Assembly (NCBI RefSeq): GCF_003049575.1
Contig: NZ_PYWI01000035.1
Span: forward strand, 1 to 38,314
Length of the DNA: 38,314 nt
Origin: Lysinibacillus parviboronicapiens
GTDB taxonomy: Bacteria > Bacillota > Bacilli > Bacillales_A > Planococcaceae
Direction: 5' to 3'
Below, one piece after another: positions 25,314 to 33,693 of the stretch. Numbering within the stretch: the stretch's first letter is position 1; each line of letters begins with the position of its first letter. The notes under the pieces are model-generated. The model saw only the letters and a program-made list of their open reading frames with translations, ran no database searches and was not told the origin of the DNA. Position numbers and translations under genes: made by a program.

Positions 25314-28300
25314 CTAAACTAATAATGTCGTTTATTTTGTCTTCTGAAAGTTCTCCTAATTCTGAAATGATTTGTCCGACTTCATCGTCTTGGATTAAAT
25401 TATGCTTTTTTTCTAGCATTTCCATAATATTTATTGAAAGCTCTTGTGAAGTTACCCCACGTAATAAATCTACTACAGCAATCGTAACCTGAAGACTTGC
25501 TTCAATTGTATTTTTCAACTCCATAGCCATCATGGAATCTAAACCAAAAGCGTTCAGTGGTACGTTGGCTTCTATCTGTATACGATTTAAACGCAACACG
25601 GCACAAGACATCTCCATAATGTGCGATTCAAGTTGTGTTAGTTGTTCCTTACGATCCTTTAATTGTAATAAACTATTCAAAAAGTCTAGAGAATTATCAT
25701 CTGAGTTATCCGTTTGACTTTGTAAGTCTCTATGTTTATTAACAAGTTCGGCAATGATAGGAGGTACATTTCCAAGAGGATAATTTTTATCGGCTACTTT
25801 TGGCCAATCTGCTCCTACTACACTGAATTGTGCTCTTTGCTGACATAATAATTGATTGAGTGCCTCAAGTCCTTGATCATTTGTCATCGAATATAAACCG
25901 CGATTATCAAAATAATTTAACAAATCAAGCTGTGTAGCCATCCCCGATTCAAGCCATGGCCCCCAGTTAATACTCAATCCATGCATTCCTCGCGATCTTC
26001 GATAATGTGCCAATCCATCTAAAAATGCATTGCCCGCTGAATAATTCGCTTGACCACTCATCACTACAACAGATGCAATTGATGAAAATAGAACAAAGAA
26101 ATCTAGCGATTGGTTTTCAAAATGTTCATGTAAGTTCCATCCTCCAATCATTTTTGGACGAAGAACATCGGTAAATTCTTGCTGATTCATTTGATATAAT
26201 AATTGTGGTCGAGCTACCCCAGCTGTATGGATCACGCCACGGATTTCTGGCCATCCAGCGCCAGAATATTGAAGCAGAGATTTCTCTATTTCGTTCTTAT
26301 TACATACATCTGCAGTAGCTATGTGGATAGTAGCCCCCATCGCCTCTAGCTCTTTTATAGCTATAATGCGCTTTCCTTCTACACTATTTATATCTACCTT
26401 ATCCCAATCTGTACGATCGTGGAATTGCCCACGGCCCATTAAAATTAAATGTCTCGCACCTTTTTTTATCATCCAGCGAGCCGTTAATAACCCTAAACCA
26501 CCGAAGCCACCAGTTATTAAGTAACTTGCATCTGGTCTAAATACAATTGGCAGTGAATTATTAAGTTGAATATCCTCTTCTAAACGAACTACATAACGTT
26601 CTCCTTGTCTAAAGGCAACATGATCTTCTCCATCTGTATTCCAAATCTCTTCAAATAAAAGATTACTATTTTTTTCAGCTAACAAGGAATCATCTAAATC
26701 AATAATGCCTCCCCATAAATTCATGTGTTCCTGATGTCCAATTGCTTTTGCTAAACCCCATACAGCTGATTGGGCTACATTATTCAAACTAAGTTCCGTC
26801 CCTACTTGCTGTGCGCCAATTGTTGCAACCCACAATCGAACATGCTCTGGAAGCTGCTTGTGAACAATAGATTGAACAAGGTGAAGCAAACCAACACAAC
26901 CCAATTCTTCAACCTGATTCAAGCCGTTTGTGTTTAAAATATCTGTTACTTTATTATCGAGTGCCCAACCATAAATAATTCCTCGACATTGAGTTGGGTC
27001 AGAAAGTATATCATCCATTAATATAACGAAATCTTCAGAATTAGAAGGGTTTATAGTAAATGTATTGTTTGTTCTTTCATATTTGGCCCCTGGATGCACA
27101 GAATAACAGTGTTCTCCTGCCTTAATTAGCCTTTCAACAACCGAATGTCCTATTTTCTGTTTATCTTCAAAGATTACCCAATATCCTTTGTCAGAAACAT
27201 TGTTTACAGGAGAATATTCAGTTGCTTCCTTTCTTATTTGAGTATGCCATTGCAACTCATATATATCTTGCGTGCCTGTAGATTTGCTAGAAGATGTATT
27301 ATCCTTTAACGAAACTGCATTACATCCTAAAATTTCCATAACGATATTTCCTTCAGAATCAAAAAGGTGGATATCCCCCTCTAATGAGGTTTCTGTCTTA
27401 TTCAAAATAGAAGCATGAATCCACAAATCTGTATCTAATCGAACTTTTTTGTGTAGAGCTCCCTTTGATACACCGACAGGCATATATACTGTCGTATTCT
27501 CTTCTTCCGTTTGGAAAGGCAATGCTGCAGCCAGTACTTGGAAACATAAGTCCAAGATCGAAGGATGTATTTCATACTCATCTAATTGTGCGCCAATTAT
27601 TTCGTGTAAACTTACCTTCGCCAATGCTTCTTGTTCACCTTGCCATAGTGTTTCAATACCTTGGAAAGTTTCCCCATATTCAAGCCCGAATTTACGGAAT
27701 TGCAAATAACATTGTTCCTTGGAAAGTTGCAAAGTACAATTTTCTTTTAAGACCAAAAGTTCTTTATTTTGGGATTTAACACTAACGTTCGGTCTTATCT
27801 GCCCTGTAGCATGTAATGTCCAATCCTGACTTACTCCCGTAGGCTGGCTATAAATAGAAACCGTTGAGTTTTCCACTGAATAAACTAATCTTAATTTTAC
27901 TGACTCTCCTAATGTTAAAAACAAGGCCTTATTAAACTTAACGCTTTCACCACAGATGAAACCAGTATCTCCAAATAATTCTTTAGATGCAGCTAACATC
28001 ATTTCAACATACGCCGCCCCAGGATATACATATGCTCCCTGAATTTGATGGTCGCATAAATAAGGAAGGCGATTCAAATCTAAATCGTTTTCCCAAGTAG
28101 GCTCAGGTGTATTTAATTTTTTCCCTAGTAATGAATGTACATGTGTGCCCAATCGCTCTTGTTCGGATATAAAAGACTCTTGCCAATAACGCTCTCTCTG
28201 CCAAGGGTAAGTAGGGAAACAAATCGTACGAACCGCCTGATTATGTATGTTATCCCAATTGATTGAATACCCTTTTGAATACAAAGCACCAAGAGATTCG

Positions 28301-30834
28301 AATAATATCTCCTTATCTACGGCATTGCGACGTAAAGAAGGGATTATTAATCCTTGAACATTGTTAAGTGATAAACATTCTGAAATAGAATTTGCTAGCA
28401 CAGGATGTGGACCCACTTCTATAAAATTATCGATACCATCTTCAATCATTGTATTCGCTGCTGCCGCAAAAAGTACTGATTCTCTTATGTTTTTCCACCA
28501 ATAGTAGGCTGTAAAATCTTCATTACTCATTATCTTGCCAGTAACTGTAGAATAGATTGGCGTGTGTGGGGTATTAACTTTAATATCTTTAAGCGCATTT
28601 AAAATATCATCTTTCAGTGGATCCATATAATGACTATGATATGGAACTTTAACATTTAGGTATTTATAAAATATTTTTTTCTTTTCTAATGATTCTATAA
28701 CAATATCAAGAGATTCTGGAGCCCCAGCAAGAGTCACAGCATTCGGACTATTTATAGCAGCTATAGATACATGATCAAGATCAAGTATTTCAATTCTTGC
28801 TTCCTCAAAAGATAATCCTACCGCTACCATCTGACCTAATCCAGTAGTACGTTGTTGTAAATTACTGCGGTAGTATATAATCTTCACGGCATCTTCTAAA
28901 CTGTAAACACCAGCACAATAAGCTGCTGCAACTTCCCCAGCACTATGCCCTACAATAGCATCAGGAGCTATCCCCCAAGATTTCCATAATTCAGCCAAAC
29001 CAACTTGTAGCATAAAATTAGCTGGCTGGGCAACTTCAGTTTCCTCCATTTTGGATGATCGTTCATCAGCTAGCATAGCATCAATTATTGACCATCCTGA
29101 AAGACGTTTAAATAAATCATCACATTGCTCTACAGCTTGACGGAACACATCATCTTTTTGAAGAAGTTCTCTGCCCATCGCCCACCATTGAGGACCCATA
29201 CCAGTAAACACAAAGCTTAAAGGTGATTTTTTGTTATCAGCAACTCCTGAAACAATACCAGCTTCTTTACCATTTCCCAGGAATATATCTAGTTTCTCTA
29301 TTAAATCATCCACAGTTTTTGCAGTGATAGCTAAGCGATGATTATGATGACTACGTCTTTTAATAGCGTTATACCCAATATCACTTAATGAGTAGTTATT
29401 AGCAGAAATAGCCTTTTTGAAATCTTTAGCATAGTCTTTCAATGCCTGCCCATTACGTGCAGATAAAACTATCGTTTGGACATCTTCAGTTTTTTCTATG
29501 TCCTGAATAGTCTCTTTCGTTACATATTCTTGTAATACAACATGGGCATTTGTTCCACCGAATCCAAATGAATTAACACTTGCAGTTGCTACATCCTCAG
29601 TGTCTGGCCAAGCCGTTAATTTTGTTGGAATTTTAATATTCAGCTTTTCAAAATCAATATCAGGGTTGGCATTCTTAAGATGGAGATGAGCTGGTATTTG
29701 ACGGTTCTTCAAACAAAGAATTGTTTTAATTAGTCCTGCTACACCAGCGGCCGCTTCCGTATGTCCAATGTTAGTCTTAACTGATCCAATATAACATTTG
29801 TCCCCAGGAACTCTGTCTGCTCCCAAGATACTTCCTAATGCATTCGCTTCTATTGGATCTCCAACGGGTGTTCCTGTTCCATGAGCCTCTACGTACTGTA
29901 CTTGACTTGGTTTAATACCACTTTTTTCATAAACATCACATAATAATTGTTTTTGGGCTTCCTCTCTTGGTACTGTAATACCTTGGGAATTACCATCTTG
30001 ATTAATACCACTACCTCTAATAATTGCATGGATAGGATCATTATCCTGTATTGCTTGAGAAAGTGGTTTTAATAATACAACTCCTGCTCCTTCGCCACGT
30101 ACATAACCATTTGCAGAAGAATCAAATGCTTTAGATCGCCCGTCAGCTGATAACATCCCTGCTTTGGATTCAGCAATAAAATATTCTGGCTTAATCATTA
30201 CATTGACACCGCCTGCGAATGCCATTGTACTTTCTCCATTTCTTATACTTTGACAAGCTAGATGTAAAGCAACAAGGGACGAAGAACACGCTGTATCTAC
30301 TGTAATACTAGGCCCTCGGAAATCATATGTGTAAGAAATTCGGTTTGCCAATAACGTCATCATGGCCCCTGTAGCTGAGTGTGCATCAACCAAGTGTCTA
30401 TTCGATTCGGAAAATTGCAATAATTTATAATCTAACGTAAAAGCACCCATGAAAACACCCACATTGGTACCTGCTAAACGTTCCTGCATTTGACCGGAAT
30501 TTTCCATAGCTTCCCAACAAACTTCCAGCAACAAACGTTGTTGTGGATCTAATAAAGCTGCTTCCCTAGGAGATATACCAAAGAAAGACGCATCAAATTG
30601 ATCTACATTGTCTAAAAATCCTCCCCACATGGAATTTGATTTTCCTTGGTTTACTTTATTAGAGCTATAGAAATTTGAAATACTCCATCTATCACTTGGG
30701 ATTTCAGTTATCGCGTCTACTTCTTTACTTAATAGTTCCCAGTAAGATTCTGGAGAGTTTACCCCCCCTGGGAAACGGCATCCAATACCTATTATCGCAA
30801 TTGGCTCAGCTATATTATTTTTTAATGTCATCAT
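25285..30834 (-). CDS. Modular type I polyketide synthase: KS-AT-DH-KR-ACP
   Basis: A 1849-residue single PKS module. KS about 10-435 with C183 in DTACSSS, H318 in EAHGTGTPVGDP and H358 in NIGHTEAAAG. AT about 540-850 with S631 in GHSAGE; the selectivity region reads PYHSH (731-735), neither the HAFH of malonyl nor the YASH of methylmalonyl enzymes, though GHSAG leans to malonyl. DH about 895-1180, active by H929 in DHxxxGxxxxP and D1095 in HPSILDLCFQ. KR about 1430-1640 with TGGFGGLG, S1585, Y1598 and N1602; it lacks the LDD motif of B-type KRs. ACP about 1735-1805, S1767 in GLDSMM. No ER or methyltransferase, so it makes a C2-extended enoyl chain. The short acidic C-terminus may dock to the NRPS, whose gene overlaps its 3' end. 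GAGGGA precedes the ATGATG start. There is no loading domain. Confidence 0.95.
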   Translation of the reverse strand: MMTLKNNIAEPIAIIGIGCRFPGGVNSPESYWELLSKEVDAITEIPSDRWSISNFYSSNKVNQGKSNSMWGGFLDNVDQFDASFFGISPREAALLDPQQRLLLEVCWEAMENSGQMQERLAGTNVGVFMGAFTLDYKLLQFSESNRHLVDAHSATGAMMTLLANRISYTYDFRGPSITVDTACSSSLVALHLACQSIRNGESTMAFAGGVNVMIKPEYFIAESKAGMLSADGRSKAFDSSANGYVRGEGAGVVLLKPLSQAIQDNDPIHAIIRGSGINQDGNSQGITVPREEAQKQLLCDVYEKSGIKPSQVQYVEAHGTGTPVGDPIEANALGSILGADRVPGDKCYIGSVKTNIGHTEAAAGVAGLIKTILCLKNRQIPAHLHLKNANPDIDFEKLNIKIPTKLTAWPDTEDVATASVNSFGFGGTNAHVVLQEYVTKETIQDIEKTEDVQTIVLSARNGQALKDYAKDFKKAISANNYSLSDIGYNAIKRRSHHNHRLAITAKTVDDLIEKLDIFLGNGKEAGIVSGVADNKKSPLSFVFTGMGPQWWAMGRELLQKDDVFRQAVEQCDDLFKRLSGWSIIDAMLADERSSKMEETEVAQPANFMLQVGLAELWKSWGIAPDAIVGHSAGEVAAAYCAGVYSLEDAVKIIYYRSNLQQRTTGLGQMVAVGLSFEEARIEILDLDHVSIAAINSPNAVTLAGAPESLDIVIESLEKKKIFYKYLNVKVPYHSHYMDPLKDDILNALKDIKVNTPHTPIYSTVTGKIMSNEDFTAYYWWKNIRESVLFAAAANTMIEDGIDNFIEVGPHPVLANSISECLSLNNVQGLIIPSLRRNAVDKEILFESLGALYSKGYSINWDNIHNQAVRTICFPTYPWQRERYWQESFISEQERLGTHVHSLLGKKLNTPEPTWENDLDLNRLPYLCDHQIQGAYVYPGAAYVEMMLAASKELFGDTGFICGESVKFNKALFLTLGESVKLRLVYSVENSTVSIYSQPTGVSQDWTLHATGQIRPNVSVKSQNKELLVLKENCTLQLSKEQCYLQFRKFGLEYGETFQGIETLWQGEQEALAKVSLHEIIGAQLDEYEIHPSILDLCFQVLAAALPFQTEEENTTVYMPVGVSKGALHKKVRLDTDLWIHASILNKTETSLEGDIHLFDSEGNIVMEILGCNAVSLKDNTSSSKSTGTQDIYELQWHTQIRKEATEYSPVNNVSDKGYWVIFEDKQKIGHSVVERLIKAGEHCYSVHPGAKYERTNNTFTINPSNSEDFVILMDDILSDPTQCRGIIYGWALDNKVTDILNTNGLNQVEELGCVGLLHLVQSIVHKQLPEHVRLWVATIGAQQVGTELSLNNVAQSAVWGLAKAIGHQEHMNLWGGIIDLDDSLLAEKNSNLLFEEIWNTDGEDHVAFRQGERYVVRLEEDIQLNNSLPIVFRPDASYLITGGFGGLGLLTARWMIKKGARHLILMGRGQFHDRTDWDKVDINSVEGKRIIAIKELEAMGATIHIATADVCNKNEIEKSLLQYSGAGWPEIRGVIHTAGVARPQLLYQMNQQEFTDVLRPKMIGGWNLHEHFENQSLDFFVLFSSIASVVVMSGQANYSAGNAFLDGLAHYRRSRGMHGLSINWGPWLESGMATQLDLLNYFDNRGLYSMTNDQGLEALNQLLCQQRAQFSVVGADWPKVADKNYPLGNVPPIIAELVNKHRDLQSQTDNSDDNSLDFLNSLLQLKDRKEQLTQLESHIMEMSCAVLRLNRIQIEANVPLNAFGLDSMMAMELKNTIEASLQVTIAVVDLLRGVTSQELSINIMEMLEKKHNLIQDDEVGQIISELGELSEDKINDIISLVAAGRDQIE

Positions 30835-30958
30835 ATTCCCTCGCTTATAGTAGTTTCTCGAAAATTAACTATTTTTAATAGTCCTAATGTTTTGAATAAG
30901 GTTTTGATAAAGTAGGTAGTTTTTTTCTTTGTACTTTCCTTAACTACATATGAAGAAT

Positions 30959-30978
30959 GTATATCAAGGTATATCAAG
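30959..30978 (-). promoter_or_regulatory. Tandem 10-base direct repeat upstream of the PKS gene
   Basis: GTATATCAAG occurs twice head to tail (30959-30968 and 30969-30978), about 125-145 bases before the PKS start. Two identical sites exactly one helical turn apart suit an activator binding as a dimer or in tandem. Which protein reads it is unknown. Confidence 0.45.
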
Positions 30979-31009
30979 CCTTCACAGAATTTGATTATTC
31001 TCAAGTAAA

Positions 31010-31960
31010 TTACTTTCTTAGTAAGAAGCTATTTCGATACCAATCTAACGTATCTTTTATAGCTTTTACATGCGGTGTAACCTCTAGACCAAATGTACGC
31101 TCATACTTACTATGGTCAACGATATATGGTTGATTATAAACATAATAAATCTCTTTCATTTCTCGCATATAAGGATTAAATAACGCCATTAATTGAAATA
31201 TTTGTTTCGGAGCACATTGTACTTTAGACGTCTTCTGTATTTCTTTATAAACTTGTTCAATTAGCTCTCTAGTAGTAACAGTGGTGTCACTTGGTATGTG
31301 CCATATTTCCCCTAGTGATTCTTCATTCAATGCTAAAGTTACAAGCCCTCTGGCAAAATCATTTATATAAATATGTGTATGAGGGACATCTATACACCCA
31401 ATTACTTTAGCGGCTTTTCCTTGTAACGCAGACTTAAATACCCTCTCACCTAGGATTGAATGCAAAGCATATGGACCATAGAAATCCGGCCCCCTTCCAA
31501 TAGCAGCCCTTATCTTACCACTATGATGAGCTTCTAATACTTCTTCAGCCATTTGAGCTCTTACTAACCCCTTCCGATCACTCGCAAGATTTAATGATGA
31601 TTCATTGTAGGGCTGTTTCGAAGAACCATACATAAAAAGGTTATCTGCATAAATTAATTTGGCTTCTGCTTGACCTGCTCCATAAATAATCCCTTTGTTT
31701 AAATTCGGGAAATGTTCTGACCATTTAGTATAATCAGGTTTGGCACAATGATATACAACTGTTGCTCCCTTAAATGCATTAGCTGATTCTTCAAAATTTG
31801 AAACATTCGCATGGATTAAATTTACGTTCTTAGGAAGTTCAATGGAACTGTTTTGATTAACCATTATGACTTCTTTCTCCCTAATTAGCAGCTCTCTCAT
31901 GACAGCAAGCCCAAGTGGTCCAGTGCCAACTACAACATGTTTTTCTTTATTAACATACAT
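31010..31960 (-). CDS. NAD-dependent epimerase/reductase of the PKS-NRPS locus
   Basis: A 316-residue extended/atypical SDR. The nucleotide-binding start is VVVGTGPLGLAVMREL (Gly-rich, residues about 10-25). A middle block has VVYHCAKPDY, then LIYADNLFMYGSSKQPYNESS and IGRGPDFYGPYAL, and the C-terminus is typical (HIPSDTTVTTRELIEQVY). The usual YxxxK is not obvious, so it may be an atypical SDR with altered chemistry. Position, strand and divergence from the PPTase suggest a role in making or finishing the product, for example reducing or releasing an intermediate, but this is inference. AGGAGG precedes the ATG at 31960. It is separated from the PKS gene by 175 bases, so it may have a separate transcript. 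Confidence 0.8.
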   Translation of the reverse strand: MYVNKEKHVVVGTGPLGLAVMRELLIREKEVIMVNQNSSIELPKNVNLIHANVSNFEESANAFKGATVVYHCAKPDYTKWSEHFPNLNKGIIYGAGQAEAKLIYADNLFMYGSSKQPYNESSLNLASDRKGLVRAQMAEEVLEAHHSGKIRAAIGRGPDFYGPYALHSILGERVFKSALQGKAAKVIGCIDVPHTHIYINDFARGLVTLALNEESLGEIWHIPSDTTVTTRELIEQVYKEIQKTSKVQCAPKQIFQLMALFNPYMREMKEIYYVYNQPYIVDHSKYERTFGLEVTPHVKAIKDTLDWYRNSFLLRK

Positions 31961-32351
31961 TTTAACCTCCTGCGCAAAATACTTTTTTGTAAAATAAAAG
32001 GTAATGTTACAAAAAAATACATGTAATGACCTTTTTTTAACTCTACCATATTTGGATTGAATTGGAATATAATATTTTTTAAATTTATGTAAATGAACCT
32101 ATAAATTTACAAGTAACTATTAATTTTAAATAATTAGTATAAATAACATAAATATCCAAAAATCTCTTTTTTGCAAACAAAAATTCCTTTATAATGGAAA
32201 GGTAAGATGGTAATCTATCCGAATTCATTAATAAAGGACACACAAAAAATTTAACATAGAAGATACAAATTTATTATTTCGAACAACTTAGGAGCAGCAA
32301 AAAATTTGCAAATATAAAAAACAATAAGGAATAAAAAGTTTGGGAGGTAAC
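31961..32351. promoter_or_regulatory. Divergent promoter region between reductase and PPTase genes
   Basis: Very AT-rich 390 bases without a gene. On the plus strand a perfect TATAAT at 32190-32195 has a T-rich -35 region 17 bases upstream and would serve the PPTase gene with a leader of about 150 bases. On the minus side AAAGGT-AT-TAC at 31997-32010 is mirrored by GTAATGACCTTT at 32023-32034, an imperfect inverted repeat just ahead of the reductase gene, followed on the plus strand by seven T. It may be an operator or an attenuator. Confidence 0.5.
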
Positions 32352-33044
32352 ATGGAAATATTCGGAGTTAATATAGCTGGCATAAAACCAGAACATTCAT
32401 TAAATGAGTTAATAAAACTTATTTCAGTTGAAAAACGCAATAAAATTAAATCTTATAGAAAAAAAGAAGACTATCTACGCTCGCTGACTGCTGAATTATT
32501 AATACGTGTGATACTTGTTAAGAAAGGCTTATTCCAAAATGAAGACATCCAATTTGAATATAATAATTACGGAAAACCTTTGTTAAAAAACTCTTCAATA
32601 AAATTTAACATTTCACATTCTGGTGATTGGGTAGTATGTGCAGTTAGCAATTTTTTAGTAGGAATTGATATTGAAGAAATTAGATCGTACAATGTTAGCG
32701 CTATTAAAGATTCCCTTACCGCAAATGAATTTAATACATTAATAGATCTAAGTAAAAATGATCGAAGTACTTTTTTTTTCAACTTATGGACATTGAAAGA
32801 AAGTTATATTAAAGCTGTTGGGAAAGGTCTGTCCATCCCTTTAAAATCAATTTCTTTTGAAATGAATGACAATGAAATTATTTTTACTAATCGTTATAAT
32901 AACGATACCTTTAATTTTAAACAGTATGAAATTGACAACAGATACAAATTATCTGTTTGTAATGAAAAAACATCATTCCCTAAAGAAATTTGTATATGGA
33001 GCTTTCATAAGTTATATCACGATTCTATTAATCTTTTAAAATAA
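32352..33044 (+). CDS. Sfp-type 4'-phosphopantetheinyl transferase
   Basis: A 230-residue Sfp-family enzyme that moves phosphopantetheine from CoA to the serine of carrier domains, here most likely the ACP and two T domains of the neighbouring cluster. Family motifs are YGKPLL, FNISHSGDWVVCAVS, VGIDIEEI (Mg-binding acids) and FFNLWTLKESYIKAVGKGL, in the normal order and spacing. The start is the ATG at 32352, with GGGAGG 4 bases upstream; a TTG 12 bases earlier is inside the ribosome site. It is the only plus-strand gene of the cluster and diverges from the reductase gene. Codon use is very AT-rich, as in the cluster. Confidence 0.95.
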   Translation: MEIFGVNIAGIKPEHSLNELIKLISVEKRNKIKSYRKKEDYLRSLTAELLIRVILVKKGLFQNEDIQFEYNNYGKPLLKNSSIKFNISHSGDWVVCAVSNFLVGIDIEEIRSYNVSAIKDSLTANEFNTLIDLSKNDRSTFFFNLWTLKESYIKAVGKGLSIPLKSISFEMNDNEIIFTNRYNNDTFNFKQYEIDNRYKLSVCNEKTSFPKEICIWSFHKLYHDSINLLK

Positions 33045-33290
33045 GAGGCCACTGAACCATTGCTGTCTTTACTAAAGTTCTTCTTCCTTTTTCATCATAG
33101 CCATATTCTGCGATGACAGTACCAGCTCTATTTTTACTTTCTTTAGCTAATCAAACACATTCCATTCATACGTATATACAACATCACTTGTTAAAATTTC
33201 CGTCATAATCGTACGTATATAATTGATTATTCACATATTCTAATTGATTAGCTTTGTTATATCTGTAAGTAGAGGTTTCAGTTTAACCTG
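33045..33290 (-). pseudogene. Frameshifted RHS/YD-repeat protein remnant
   Basis: Read on the minus strand in shifting frames, the DNA still spells YD-repeat words: ETSTYRYNKANQLEYV, then NNQLYTYDYDGNFNK followed by a stop, then VVYTYEWNVFD with a stop, then NRAGTVIAEYGYDEKGRRT. YxYDxxG units are the mark of RHS/wall-associated repeat proteins, large surface or toxin-delivery proteins. At least two frame changes and two stops show it is dead. It lies just past the end of the PPTase gene and before the truncated hydrolase. Confidence 0.75.
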
Positions 33291-33338
33291 CTTTACTCAG
33301 CGTTTTTGAATAACGCTTATTTACCAACCTCATACACA

Positions 33339-33674
33339 TTATAAAGAGTCGAAAACTTTTTTTACCCATTCCAGATAGTCACTCATATAGTGTTCCTGTT
33401 TAAAGCCATGATTCTGACCTTCTGCTACAATCACAGTCACATCCGCATCTGCAGCCCGTGCTGATTGAATATATTCCTGTGGTCCTTTTACCCCAACAGC
33501 TAAGTCATTCGTCCCATAAGCAATAAACTGAGGTATATTAGCTGTTCTGAAATGCTTAGATAGATCTGTCTGATCTAAAAGCTCTTTACGCTCTTCTGGA
33601 TTTCTTACATCATCATCATTAAAAGAAGCAAAGAGCATAGGTACATTATAGCGGTAGGTCAATGCAGGGTAAAT
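33339..33674 (-). pseudogene. 3' fragment of an alpha/beta hydrolase gene
   Basis: About 107-111 codons matching the C-terminal part of an acetyl-esterase/peptidase-type alpha/beta hydrolase. FIAYGTNDLAVGVKGPQEY would carry the catalytic Asp and AEGQNHGFKQEHY the catalytic His. The N-terminal part with the nucleophile elbow is missing. The frame meets a stop immediately upstream (near 33680), at the point where the recombinase gene begins on the other strand. It looks cut by insertion of the mobile element. The TTG at 33662 is unlikely to be a real start. Confidence 0.8.
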
Positions 33675-33693
33675 TTACGAGAGGATACTGAAA

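Noticed and set aside
27449..27779. Two overlapping open frames on the plus strand inside the PKS gene
   Set aside because: They are opposite the dehydratase domain and lack ribosome sites and family features.
33339..33662. Intact small hydrolase gene of 107 codons
   Set aside because: It contains only the C-terminal Asp/His part of the fold; the nucleophile region is missing and the frame is cut upstream.
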